Source: Amycolatopsis nigrescens CSC17Ta-90 (GTDB taxonomy: Bacteria; Actinomycetota; Actinomycetes; Mycobacteriales; Pseudonocardiaceae). Taken from it: a DNA stretch of 64,000 nt. Of this stretch, positions 41,518 to 49,840 are shown piece by piece (the first letter of the stretch is position 1; the number at the start of each line of letters is the position of its first letter). The stretch is taken from contig NZ_ARVW01000001.1 of assembly GCF_000384315.1 (NCBI RefSeq), positions 8,725,001 through 8,789,000 on the forward strand, written 5' to 3'. The translations under genes and the position numbers were made by a program. The notes below the pieces were generated by a model. It saw only the letters and a program-made list of their open reading frames with translations, made no database searches and had not been told where the DNA came from.

Positions 41518-42369
41518 ATGATCGCCGAAACCACCTCGCAGAAAGCTCAGGCTTACTACGAGCAGGCCGAAGCCTTGTATGTAAGCCTGTATGGACCGAA
41601 CTTCCACCACGGCTACTGGCCGTCTCCCGACGACGGCACGACCTACGAGCAAGCGCTGGAAAATCTGACCGACCAGATCATCAACCGGGTCGGGGCGGGC
41701 GCGCGGGACCGGGTGCTCGACGTCGGCTGTGGTATCGGCGGACCGGCGATCCGACTCGCCCGCACAACGGGGGCGCAGGTGGTCGGTATCTCGAACGTCG
41801 CCACGCAGATCGAGCAAGCCACCGCCAGCGCAAGCGCTGAGAACATGGCCGAACAGGTCAGCTTCGAGCAGGCCGACGCACTGGGGTTGCCGTTCCCCGA
41901 CGAGTCATTCGACGCGGCCATCGCCATCGAATCGTTGATCCACATGGACCGCGACCCGGCCTTGCGTGAAGTCGCCCGCGTCCTTCGCCCCGGTGGCGTC
42001 TTCACCGCCGCCGACTTCTGCCTCAACGCCCCCGTCACCCCCGCGCGCCAACAGGTGCTCGACCGATACCGCGATCTTGATACGCTCAGCTCGTTCCACC
42101 TGTTCGACGATTTCCCGCCGATGCTCCGCCGCGCCGGCTTGGAGCCCCTCGAACTCCTCGACGCCAGCAGCCACGTCGAGAAGTCCGTCAAAATGTGGTG
42201 GGAGCGAACCGAAGCCGACCTCGAGAACCTGACGAACCAATACGGCGAGCAGGAACTGTCGGACTTCATCGGCCTTTTCGACGACGTCATCACCCACGGC
42301 GGACCCGAATATTTGTTCTTCACCGCCCGCAAGCCCACCAGTCCGCGCCCACCGCAGAACCGACCATGA
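41518..42369 (+). CDS. SAM-dependent methyltransferase (small-molecule N/O-type)
   Basis: The 283-aa protein has VSLYGPNFHHGYWPS near the N-terminus, motif I VLDVGCGIGGPAIRLA, AIAIESLIHMDRDPALREVARVLRPGGVFTAADF, and a C-terminal MWWERTEADLENL helix. This pattern belongs to the RebM/sarcosine-methyltransferase-like group acting on natural products or amines. The ATG at 41518 follows GGAGGAG (41503-41509). It is divergent from the unknown 379-aa gene and followed by a CGNR gene. An amine or guanidine acceptor would fit the cluster. Confidence 0.8.
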   Translation: MIAETTSQKAQAYYEQAEALYVSLYGPNFHHGYWPSPDDGTTYEQALENLTDQIINRVGAGARDRVLDVGCGIGGPAIRLARTTGAQVVGISNVATQIEQATASASAENMAEQVSFEQADALGLPFPDESFDAAIAIESLIHMDRDPALREVARVLRPGGVFTAADFCLNAPVTPARQQVLDRYRDLDTLSSFHLFDDFPPMLRRAGLEPLELLDASSHVEKSVKMWWERTEADLENLTNQYGEQELSDFIGLFDDVITHGGPEYLFFTARKPTSPRPPQNRP

Positions 42370-42397
42370 CACCGATCAAGGAGTGGAGCCTGACGGT

Positions 42398-43009
42398 GTG
42401 ACTGCGCACGCGCCGTCCGCTCCCGGCTCGCTTGAGCTAGTGCGCCGGTTCGTGAACACCCGCGACTTCGAAGCCGGCACCGGCCGGCGAGCGTCACCGC
42501 AGGCACTGACTGACTGGCTGCGTCACGAGTCACTGCTGCCAGGCACGGCATCGGCTTCGGCAGAGGACTTGGAGTCCGCCGTGCGGCTGCAGGAGTCATT
42601 GCGGAAAGCAATAGCAGCCAACCACAACGGTGCACCGACGCCGCCGCACGCAAGAAAGGTGATCAACGCCGCCGCTGAACACGCGCAGCTAACGGTCGAA
42701 CTCGACGAGGACGGCGGCTGGTCGCTGACACCCCACGCAACCGGGATCGCGGCCGCCTTGGGCAGCATCGTCTCCGAGGTGGTCCGTGCGATGGCGACCA
42801 AGGAGTGGAGCAGGCTCAAGGTGTGCGTGAACGACACGTGCCAGCAAGCCTTCTATGATCACTCCCGCAGCCGGTCGGGTCGCTGGTGTTCGATGCAGAC
42901 CTGCGGCAATCAGTCCAAGCAGAAGACCTGGCGCAGCCGCCGCTCGCCAGGCAAAGAAAGCTACCACGACAAATACGGAAAACCGGTCCGCGGAAATAGC
43001 CCCCAGTGA
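42398..43009 (+). CDS. CGNR zinc-finger (ABATE-domain) putative regulator
   Basis: The 203-aa protein has an N-terminal ABATE-like domain (LELVRRFVNTRDFEAGTG..., ALTDWLRHESLL) and a C-terminal zinc finger CVNDTCQQAFYDHSRSRSGRWCSMQTCGNQ, matching C-x4-C...C-x4-CGN. CGNR proteins are stress- or metabolite-linked putative regulators with unknown ligands. The GTG at 42398 follows GGAG (42385-42388); the GTG at 42383 overlaps AAGGAG and is less likely. It lies 28 bases after the methyltransferase stop, so the two are probably co-transcribed. Confidence 0.8.
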   Translation: MTAHAPSAPGSLELVRRFVNTRDFEAGTGRRASPQALTDWLRHESLLPGTASASAEDLESAVRLQESLRKAIAANHNGAPTPPHARKVINAAAEHAQLTVELDEDGGWSLTPHATGIAAALGSIVSEVVRAMATKEWSRLKVCVNDTCQQAFYDHSRSRSGRWCSMQTCGNQSKQKTWRSRRSPGKESYHDKYGKPVRGNSPQ

Positions 43010-43075
43010 ATTGCTCGCCGACAATGCGATATACAGTAAAAGGGGAACAGGCCCGTCGCGCCATGCGGAGGATTG

Positions 43076-44188
43076 ATGATTCAGCACGCCATCGTGGCGG
43101 GCGGCGGTATCGCCGGCCACGCCGCGGCGCTCGCACTGTCGCGGGCCGGGATCGCGGTCACCGTGCTCGAACAGCGCCCAGCCGGCGAAGGCACGGGCTC
43201 GTTCCTGCGGCTCAACCCCAACGGCCTCGACGCACTGGCCGCACTCGGTGTGCTCGAACCGGTGACCGCCACCTCGTTCCCGGTGCGCCAGCTCGAGCGG
43301 CGGTCGCTGGACGGCGAGGTCCTGCTGCAGCGCGCGCTCACCGACCCGTTGCCCGATCGCGGCCTCGTCGCCCGGTTCACCACCTGGGCCAACCTGTCCG
43401 GTGCCCTGCGCGACGAAGCCGTCCGCAGGGGAGCCACCGTCCGCCACGGTGCTCGCGTCACCGGCGCCGAGGTCACCGGCGACGGCGTGCGGGCACTGCT
43501 CGCGGACGGCGGCCACCTCGAAGGCGACCTGCTGATCGGCGCCGACGGCACCCGGTCCACCCTCCGCGGCGTGGTCGACCCGGCCGCGCCAGAACCGGAG
43601 TATCGCGGCTCCCACACCGTCTACGGGTACACCCCCGGCCCGGTCGCGGGCGCCCTCCCCGCGCCGGCCCAGCTGCGGAGCTACCTCGGCCCGGCGCACT
43701 GGCTGGCCCACCTCGACGACCCGGACACCGGTGAGATCTGGTGGTTCACCAACGTCAAGACCGCCGAACCGCTGCCCGATCCCGGTCCCAGCACCGACGA
43801 CTGGCGCACCGAGCTGCTCCAGCACTGGAGCGATGGCGACGCCCCGGCGGCCATCATCTCCGCGGCCACCCGGATCCGGGCCGCGGACGACAAGGCGCTC
43901 GCGCACCTCCCCCGCTGGCACACCGACCGGCTCGTGCTGATCGGCGACGCCGCGCACACCGCGCCGCCGGCGACCGAGCAGGGTGCCTCGATGGCCATCG
44001 AGGACGCCGCGGTGCTTGGCCAGTGCCTGCGCGACCTCGACCTGCCCCGCGCACTGGACCGGTTCGAGCGGGAACGCCGCGAGCGGGTCGAGACGATCAT
44101 CGCGCTGGCCACCGGCCGCCGCACCGCGACCGAAGGTCCCGAGTGGAGCTACCGCCACCACATCGAATGGGACAGCAAGATCACCTAG
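43076..44188 (+). CDS. FAD-dependent monooxygenase (salicylate/zeaxanthin epoxidase-like group)
   Basis: The 370-aa flavoprotein has HAIVAGGGIAGHAAALALSRAGIAVTVLEQ (FAD Rossmann), LIGADGTRSTLR, and RLVLIGDAAHTAPPATEQGASMAIEDAAVL (second FAD motif). Such class A enzymes hydroxylate aromatic or related substrates with NAD(P)H. The ATG at 43076 follows GGAGG; the TTG at 43073 is adjacent. It overlaps the convergent EamA gene by 8 bases. It may or may not belong to the polyamine cluster, from which it is separated by 66 bases. Confidence 0.85.
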   Translation: MIQHAIVAGGGIAGHAAALALSRAGIAVTVLEQRPAGEGTGSFLRLNPNGLDALAALGVLEPVTATSFPVRQLERRSLDGEVLLQRALTDPLPDRGLVARFTTWANLSGALRDEAVRRGATVRHGARVTGAEVTGDGVRALLADGGHLEGDLLIGADGTRSTLRGVVDPAAPEPEYRGSHTVYGYTPGPVAGALPAPAQLRSYLGPAHWLAHLDDPDTGEIWWFTNVKTAEPLPDPGPSTDDWRTELLQHWSDGDAPAAIISAATRIRAADDKALAHLPRWHTDRLVLIGDAAHTAPPATEQGASMAIEDAAVLGQCLRDLDLPRALDRFERERRERVETIIALATGRRTATEGPEWSYRHHIEWDSKIT

Positions 44189-45086
44189 TGTGCTCGCCCG
44201 AGTGCTGCCCGAACCTCGCGCGGACGGCGATTCCGGCGCAGACGATCACCGCGACGCCGCCGAGGATCGTCGGCCAGTCAAGCCGTTCGCGCAGGAACAG
44301 CGCCGCCCAACAGATGCCAAGCACGGGCTGGAAGAGCTGGACCTGGCTGACCCGCACCATCGGTCCGATCGCCAGTCCGCGGTACCAGGCGAAGAATCCG
44401 AGGAACATGCTCACCACGGCCAGGTAGCCGAACGCGGCCCACTCGACCGGGGTGCCGCTCGGCGGCTGCCGGACCATCGAAACACCGGTGAGCACCATCA
44501 TCAGCGGTGCGGCGAGCACGAGCGCCCAGGACACCGTCTGCCAGGCACCGAGTTCGCGGGCCAGCAGCCCGCCTTCCGCGTAGCCGATCGCGGCCGCGAG
44601 CACGGCGCCGAACAGCAGCAGGTCGGACCAGTGCAGTCCGCTGAGCCCGCCGCCCTGCAACGCGGCGAACCCCACGGCGGCGACCGCGCCCACGGCCGCC
44701 ATGACCCAGAACGACCTCGGCGGTCGCTCGTGCCCGCGGAGCACGGCTGTCACCGCGGTCGCGGCGGGCAGCAGGGCGATCACCACGGCACCGTGGCTGG
44801 CCGGCGCGGTGGTGAGGGCGAAGGACGTCAGCACTGGGAAGCCCACCACCACGCCACCGGCGACGATCGCCAACCGGCCCCACTGGACGCCGTGGGGCAG
44901 CCGCTGCTTGGTGATCACCAGTGCCGCGGCCGCGAGCAGCGCGGCGACGACCGCACGGCCGGAGCCGATGAAAAGCGGTGACATCCCACCGCTTTCGACG
45001 GCGACGCGGGTGAACGGGACGGTGAAGGAGAACGCCGCGACCCCGAGCAGCCCCCACCAGAGACCGGCACGGGAGTGGGATAGCAC
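44181..45086 (-). CDS. EamA-family (DMT) transporter
   Basis: The protein has ten hydrophobic segments in two EamA repeats: RAGLWWGLLGVAAFSFTVPFTRVAV...FIGSGRAVVAALLAA and the second repeat with PVEWAAFGYLAVVSMFLGFFAWYRGLAIG. These carriers export amino acids or small metabolites. A GTG at 45086 is proposed because a -10-like TACTAT on the minus strand (45105-45100) lies 13 bases before it. An ATG at 45125 is also in frame, but it would overlap the start codon of the divergent MocR gene and place the promoter palindrome inside the coding region. It is the likely MocR target. Confidence 0.75.
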   Translation of the reverse strand: MLSHSRAGLWWGLLGVAAFSFTVPFTRVAVESGGMSPLFIGSGRAVVAALLAAAALVITKQRLPHGVQWGRLAIVAGGVVVGFPVLTSFALTTAPASHGAVVIALLPAATAVTAVLRGHERPPRSFWVMAAVGAVAAVGFAALQGGGLSGLHWSDLLLFGAVLAAAIGYAEGGLLARELGAWQTVSWALVLAAPLMMVLTGVSMVRQPPSGTPVEWAAFGYLAVVSMFLGFFAWYRGLAIGPMVRVSQVQLFQPVLGICWAALFLRERLDWPTILGGVAVIVCAGIAVRARFGQHSGEHTR

Positions 45087-45099
45087 TGGCGGCTTGGGG

Positions 45100-45115
45100 A
45101 TAGTAGCGCTACTAT
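45100..45115. promoter_or_regulatory. Perfect 16-bp palindrome made of two back-to-back -10 elements
   Basis: ATAGTAGCGCTACTAT reads TACTAT on the plus strand (45110-45115, 8 bases before the MocR ATG at 45124) and TACTAT on the minus strand (45105-45100, towards the EamA gene). The site thus holds both divergent -10 elements and is a good binding target for the MocR protein. Confidence 0.6.
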
Positions 45116-45123
45116 GTTCCGAC

Positions 45124-46539
45124 ATGTTTGACGATAGCAGCTCGCGGATTGTGGCGGGGCTTCGCGAGTGGATCGCGGGCGCTCCACCGGGTGCGCGACT
45201 CCCATCGACGCGGGCGCTGGTGGCCCGGTACGAGGCGAGCCCGGTCACCGTGCAGAAGGCGCTGCGGACGTTGACCGCGCAGGGCATGGTGGAGAGCCGG
45301 CCAGGGGTGGGCACGTTCGTGCGCGCGGTCCGGGTCGCCCGCCCGCACGACTACGGCTGGCAGACGGCGGCGCTCGGCGCGTCGAACCATCGGATTCCGC
45401 GGCTGCCGGCGGCCTTGCAGCCCGTCCCGAACGACGTGATCGCGCTGCACTCGGGGTATCCCGACCGGGAGCTGCTGCCGGAACGCCTTGTCCGCGCGGC
45501 ATTCGGCAGGGCGGCTCGCACCGGGGCGCTGATGGGCAGGCCCCCGCCGGCGGGGCTGCCGGAGCTGCAGTCCTGGTTCGCGGCGGAACTGGCGTCGGCT
45601 ACCCCCGCCGGAGTCACCCCGACCGCCGCCCGTGACGTGGTGATCATCCCGGGCAGCCAGTGCGGGCTGAGCACCGCTTTCCGCGCTCTCGTCGGGGCCG
45701 GCCGGCCGCTGCTGATGGAGTCGCCGACCTACTGGGGTGCGATTCTGGCCGCGGCACAGGTCGGCGTGCAGGTCATCCCGGTGCCCAGCGGGTTCGACGG
45801 TCCCGACCCCGACGCGCTGGCGCGCGCGTTCGAGCAGTCCGGGGCGCGTGCCTTCTACGCCCAGCCGAGCTTCGCCGGCCCGACCGGGGCGCTGTGGACG
45901 CCGGAGCTGGCCGAGCGGGTCCTGGACACGGTCCGGCGGCACGGCGCGTTCCTGATCGAAGACGACTCGGCGCACGACTTCGGCATGACCGCGGACCCGC
46001 GCCCGGTGGCCGCTCAGGACGACGGCGGGCACGTGGTCTACCTCCGCTCGCTGAGCAAAAGCGTCTCGCCCGCCGTCCGGGTCGCCGGCCTGATCGTCCG
46101 CGGCCCGGCGCGCGAACGGATCCTCGCGGACGCGCAGGCGGAGTCCATGTACGTCAGCGGTGTCCTGCAAGCGGTCGCGCTCGACGTGGTCAGCCAGCCT
46201 GCCTGGGGAACCCACCTGCGCCGGCTCCGCCACCAGCTCAAGGTCCGCCGGGACCTGCTCCTCGCGAGCCTCCGCGAGCACGCACCCGGCGCGCAGCCCG
46301 AAGCCGTGCCGCGGGGCGGGCTGAATCTCTGGGTTCGGCTGCCGGACGCCACGGACCTCGGCCGGGTCGTGCGGGAGTGCAAGTCGGCCGGCGTCATCAT
46401 CGGCGCGGGGGACGAGTGGTTTCCGGCGGAGCCGACCGGGCAGTTCGTCCGGCTCGTCTACGCGGGCCCCGATCCCGGGTCCTTTCCGGAGGGAGCCCGC
46501 GTGATCGGCAAGGCACTCGCGAAGGACAACCAGTCCTGA
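45124..46539 (+). CDS. MocR-type regulator (GntR HTH fused to PLP aminotransferase domain)
   Basis: The 471-aa protein has an N-terminal GntR winged helix (GLREWIAGAPPGARLPSTRALVARYEASPVTVQKALRTLTAQG) and a fold-type-I aminotransferase domain with LMESPTYWGAILAA, FIEDDSAHDFG and the PLP Lys in RSLSKSVSPAVRVAGL. MocR proteins sense amino compounds through PLP. The ATG at 45124 is nearly leaderless behind TACTAT. Its divergent neighbour is an EamA exporter, a common MocR-target arrangement, suggesting control of amino-compound export. Confidence 0.85.
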   Translation: MFDDSSSRIVAGLREWIAGAPPGARLPSTRALVARYEASPVTVQKALRTLTAQGMVESRPGVGTFVRAVRVARPHDYGWQTAALGASNHRIPRLPAALQPVPNDVIALHSGYPDRELLPERLVRAAFGRAARTGALMGRPPPAGLPELQSWFAAELASATPAGVTPTAARDVVIIPGSQCGLSTAFRALVGAGRPLLMESPTYWGAILAAAQVGVQVIPVPSGFDGPDPDALARAFEQSGARAFYAQPSFAGPTGALWTPELAERVLDTVRRHGAFLIEDDSAHDFGMTADPRPVAAQDDGGHVVYLRSLSKSVSPAVRVAGLIVRGPARERILADAQAESMYVSGVLQAVALDVVSQPAWGTHLRRLRHQLKVRRDLLLASLREHAPGAQPEAVPRGGLNLWVRLPDATDLGRVVRECKSAGVIIGAGDEWFPAEPTGQFVRLVYAGPDPGSFPEGARVIGKALAKDNQS

Positions 46540-46559
46540 CACCAATCGGAGGAACGAAC

Positions 46560-47477
46560 GTGCGGTACAGCTCGACCCGTGGCGTCTCTCGCCGCACCCT
46601 GCTCGGGATGACGGCGCTGCTGCCGCTGGCCGGCTGCGCGAAGGGCGAAGCTCCCGCTTCCCCTCCCACCGCCGCCCCGCCTGCCCCTGTGCCGAACGAG
46701 CACCACGATCAGCTGGTCGAGTTGGAGCGAAAGTTCGGCGCACGCCTTGGCGTCTACGCCTTGGCCACCGGCACCGGCGCGGCTCTCGCCTACCGGGCGG
46801 ACGAACGATTCGCGTTCTGCTCGACGTTCAAGGGACTGGCGGCGGCCGCGGTGCTGCGGCGCAACCCACCGTCGCATCTGGACACGGTCGTCACCTACAC
46901 CGAAGACGATCTGCTGAAGTCCGCCGTCATCACCAGGCAGCACGTGGCCACCGGGATGACGATCCGTCAGCTGTGCGACGCCGCGGTCCGCTACAGCGAC
47001 GGCACGGCGGGCAACCTCCTGCTCCGCGACCTCGGCGGGCCGGCCGAACTCACCACGTACGTGCGCGGCCTCGGCGACGCGGTCACCAGGATGGACCGGA
47101 TCGAGCCGGCGATCACCGAAGCCACCCCGGGCGACCCCCGCGACACCAGCTCTCCACGGGCGCTCGGCAGCACGTACCGCGAAATCGTGCTGGCGGACGC
47201 GCTACCCGCCGAGCAGCGGGCCTTCCTCCGCGACCTGCTGGAACGCAACACCACCGGCGCCCAGCGCATCCGGGCCGGCGTGCCGCGAGAATGGACCGTG
47301 GCGGACAAGACCGGGACCGGCGACTACGGCACGGCCAACGACATCGCCGTGGTGTGGCCGCCGAACGCCGCACCACTGGTCATCGCGATCATGTCCAGCA
47401 AGGCCGCCAAGGACGCCGAATACGACCAGACCCTCATCGCCGAAGCCGCCGCCTACGTGGTGACCGCTCTCGCGTGA
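46560..47477 (+). CDS. Class A beta-lactamase, Tat lipoprotein type
   Basis: The 305-aa product begins with SRRTLLGMTALLPLAGC, a twin-arginine leader with lipobox Cys26. The catalytic motifs are S88TFK, Y-S146-D-G, E182PAIT and K250TG. The usual SDN is SDG, as in Mycobacterium BlaC, and the Asn that follows Glu166 (Ambler) is Thr. Such enzymes hydrolyse penicillins and cephalosporins outside the membrane; the SDG variant can change inhibitor behaviour. The GTG at 46560 follows GGAGG. It lies 20 bases after the MocR gene, but a shared transcript is not certain. Confidence 0.85.
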   Translation: MRYSSTRGVSRRTLLGMTALLPLAGCAKGEAPASPPTAAPPAPVPNEHHDQLVELERKFGARLGVYALATGTGAALAYRADERFAFCSTFKGLAAAAVLRRNPPSHLDTVVTYTEDDLLKSAVITRQHVATGMTIRQLCDAAVRYSDGTAGNLLLRDLGGPAELTTYVRGLGDAVTRMDRIEPAITEATPGDPRDTSSPRALGSTYREIVLADALPAEQRAFLRDLLERNTTGAQRIRAGVPREWTVADKTGTGDYGTANDIAVVWPPNAAPLVIAIMSSKAAKDAEYDQTLIAEAAAYVVTALA

Positions 47478-47528
47478 CGATCGGCCGCCTGTGACCGCGG
47501 TCACCGACGGTGGGGCGATCGTGTTCCG

Positions 47529-48140
47529 GTGAGTAGTTTCGATCCGGTGACCACCATGATCGCCGGAAACAGACGCACGGTGATCGGCGTGTTACTCGCA
47601 CTGGTGCTCGCGGTGGTCGTCCTGGGATTGCTGGGCGCGACCGGCAGGGCGACCTTCGCCTACGAACGCGCCGCCGGGCAGGCGGCGGCGATTCTCGACG
47701 AAGTTCCGGGGCCGGAGACCGGGCCGGCCTGCCCGCTCGACAAGCGGTATGTGGACGAGCCACCCGAGGGCCTGCGCCCGGACGTGCTGGACGCCTGGCA
47801 TCGGCTGCGGACCGCGGCGGGGCAACAGGGGGTCCGGTTGTGCGTGCAGGACAGCAAGCGGAGCCTCGGCCAGCAGCAGCGGGAGTTCACCGACGCCGTG
47901 CGCCGGTTCGGCACCGCGGAACTGGCCGCGAAGTACGTCCTGCCGCCGGAGAAGTCCATGCACGTCAAGGGAATCGCGGTGGACGTGCAGCCGCTCGCCT
48001 CGGCGGCCTGGGTGGAACGCAACGGGCAGGCGCTCGGCTGGTGCCGCCGTTATCAGAACGAGGAATGGCACTTCGAGTACGACCCCGGCTACGCGACCGC
48101 CGGCTGCCCGGCGTTGCTGCCCAGCGCCACCGGAAGCTGA
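47529..48140 (+). CDS. VanY-like D,D-carboxypeptidase, membrane-anchored
   Basis: The 203-aa protein has one N-terminal membrane segment (RTVIGVLLALVLAVVVLGLLG) and an extracytoplasmic domain with zinc-ligand motifs SMHVKGIAVDVQ and NEEWHFEY, typical of VanY/peptidase M15B. Such enzymes trim the terminal D-Ala from peptidoglycan stems. The GTG at 47529 lacks a clear ribosome site; GTG 47547 or ATG 47556 are alternatives and keep the membrane segment. It sits 51 bases after the beta-lactamase gene, so the pair may respond to cell-wall stress. Confidence 0.75.
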   Translation: MSSFDPVTTMIAGNRRTVIGVLLALVLAVVVLGLLGATGRATFAYERAAGQAAAILDEVPGPETGPACPLDKRYVDEPPEGLRPDVLDAWHRLRTAAGQQGVRLCVQDSKRSLGQQQREFTDAVRRFGTAELAAKYVLPPEKSMHVKGIAVDVQPLASAAWVERNGQALGWCRRYQNEEWHFEYDPGYATAGCPALLPSATGS

Positions 48141-48241
48141 ATCGGCGGAATACCGGCCGTTAATCGAATGAATTACTTTAACGTACATCGCCAGCACCTC
48201 GCTCGTCTTTGCCATTTCGATGTTCGCCGCTCCTCCGCTAC

Positions 48242-48439
48242 ATGCTCAACGAATATCGAGCGCGGGTGATCGACACGAAATACGGGGGTGGCGGCAATTC
48301 GACGTGGTGGTACTTCGACTGGATGCCGACCGCGCGCCATGCCAGCCTGCTCTTCATTTCCGGATCGCTACCGGCCGTCTACACCGGCGGTTCCGACCAA
48401 GGCGGCAACTTCACCCTCACCAGGTACCGGTTCCGCTGA
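48242..48439 (+). CDS. Short open frame of uncertain status (65 aa)
   Basis: The region 48141-48480 between two genes holds only this frame. From the ATG at 48242 it reads MLNEYRARVIDTKYGGGG, then WWYFDWMPTARH and ends GGNFTLTRYRFR. The Trp/Tyr-rich, Gly-rich composition looks like part of a secreted or structural beta-strand protein rather than random high-GC sequence. There is no ribosome site or signal peptide, so it may be the tail of a decayed gene. The stretch before it (48150-48185) is noticeably AT-richer and could hold a promoter. Confidence 0.3.
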   Translation: MLNEYRARVIDTKYGGGGNSTWWYFDWMPTARHASLLFISGSLPAVYTGGSDQGGNFTLTRYRFR

Positions 48440-48480
48440 TGCGCCGGCGACCGCGTCGAACGGCCGAATAGGGTGGCGGC

Positions 48481-49230
48481 ATGGCCGGGACGAACCGACG
48501 ACCCACTCCCCCAGCCGGTGCTGCCGGCTATGCCCCCATGGTCACCGACGAGCAGGCCGAGCGTATCCGCCAGTGGCACGAGAAGGCTTACCGCGCACGG
48601 AAAACCGCAACCGGCGGCGGCCAGACGATCGACTATCTCGGCCGGAAGCTGGTGATTCCGCCGGAGGTCATGCCGATCACGCCAGTGTCCCACCTCCTCG
48701 GCGGGGCGGTGCTGGCCGAGGTCCGCGAGCACGACCGCGTGCTCGACATGGGCACCGGAAGCGGGGTCAACGCCATCCTGGCGGCCTCGCGGGCCACCGA
48801 CGTCCTTGCCGTCGATCTCAATCCCGATGCCGTCGAGGCGGCGCGGCGCAACGTCGAACGCAACGGGGTGGCGGACCGGGTCGAGGTCCGCCACAGCGAC
48901 GTGTTCAGCGCGGTCGGCGGCGAGTTCGACCTGATCGTCTTCGACCCGCCCTTCCGCTGGTTCGCCCCTCGGGACCGGACCGAAACCGCCACCACCGACG
49001 AGAACTACCGTGCGATGACCGAGTTCTTCCGCACCGCGAGGCGGCATTTAACCCCGGCCGGCCGGATGCTGATCTTCTTCGGCACGTCGGGCGATCTGGC
49101 CTACCTGAAGCACCTCGCCGACGAGGCGGGCTTCCGGCGGGAGGTCGTCGCCAGGCACCAGCAGGACAACGACGGCTGGCCGGTCCGCTACTTCACGTTC
49201 CGGATGACCCCGTCAGCACCGCCGGGCTGA
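48481..49230 (+). CDS. Methyltransferase of the HemK/PrmC-like (N-acting) type
   Basis: The 249-aa protein has motif I VLDMGTGSGVNAILAA, acidic loop LAVDLNPDAVEAARRNVERNG, and VFDPPFRW, a DPPF active-site motif that typifies methyltransferases acting on amide or exocyclic nitrogens. The N-terminal region contains TIDYLGRKLVIPPEVMPITPVS, as in small HemK-like proteins. The substrate (protein Gln, nucleic acid or small molecule) is not evident. The ATG at 48481 is the first in-frame start; the next gene follows after 25 bases. Confidence 0.75.
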   Translation: MAGTNRRPTPPAGAAGYAPMVTDEQAERIRQWHEKAYRARKTATGGGQTIDYLGRKLVIPPEVMPITPVSHLLGGAVLAEVREHDRVLDMGTGSGVNAILAASRATDVLAVDLNPDAVEAARRNVERNGVADRVEVRHSDVFSAVGGEFDLIVFDPPFRWFAPRDRTETATTDENYRAMTEFFRTARRHLTPAGRMLIFFGTSGDLAYLKHLADEAGFRREVVARHQQDNDGWPVRYFTFRMTPSAPPG

Positions 49231-49255
49231 CCCGGAAAAGCAGTACCATCGGCTC

Positions 49256-49840
49256 ATGGCCGGCCAGGAGAACACGCGGACGGTATTGGACGACGTGCTG
49301 CCGGAGTGGCACCGCCGCGAACGGCACCGGCTGGCGGTGGACGCCCCCGCGCCCGCGGTCATCCAGGCCGCCAGGGACCTGACCTGGGGTGAGGTGCCGA
49401 CCTTCCGCCGGATCATGGCGGCCGTCTCGCTGGGGCGGGTGAAGTTCCCGGCCGACGCGGCGGTGCTGGACCTGTTCCTGGGAAACGGGTTCGAGGTGCT
49501 GCACCACTCCGACAGCGAACTGGTGATCGGCGGGATCGAACGCGTTTCGCGCGGTGAAGCGGTGGTTGCGCTGGGCAGCGATCCGGTGGGCGCCTTCCGC
49601 GCGTTCGACCGGCCACGGCACATCCTGCTCGGTTTCGACTTCCGCTTCGCCGACGGCGTCCTCACCACCGAGACGCGGGTCCGGGCCACCGACGCGCGGA
49701 CCCGCAAGCTGTTCGGCGTCTACTGGTTCGTCATCCGGGCTGGCAGCGGCTTCATCCGGCACATCTGGCTGCGCGGTATCCGGCGGCGGGTGGCGTCAGG
49801 CTCGCCGGGCCGTCCGGCCGAGGATCCGGCCGAACACTGA
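49256..49840 (+). CDS. Hypothetical SRPBCC-like protein (194 aa)
   Basis: The protein begins TRTVLDDVLPEWHRRERHRLAVDAPAPAVIQAARDLTWGEVPTFRRIM, a pattern I associate with uncharacterised actinobacterial proteins with a START/SRPBCC-like cavity. It has VSRGEAVVALGSDPVGAFRAFD in the middle and a RTRKLFGVYWFVIRAGSGFIRHIWL end. No catalytic motif is visible. It is separated from the methyltransferase gene by 25 bases (probable operon) and overlaps the convergent flavin monooxygenase gene by 45 bases at the 3' ends. Confidence 0.65.
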   Translation: MAGQENTRTVLDDVLPEWHRRERHRLAVDAPAPAVIQAARDLTWGEVPTFRRIMAAVSLGRVKFPADAAVLDLFLGNGFEVLHHSDSELVIGGIERVSRGEAVVALGSDPVGAFRAFDRPRHILLGFDFRFADGVLTTETRVRATDARTRKLFGVYWFVIRAGSGFIRHIWLRGIRRRVASGSPGRPAEDPAEH

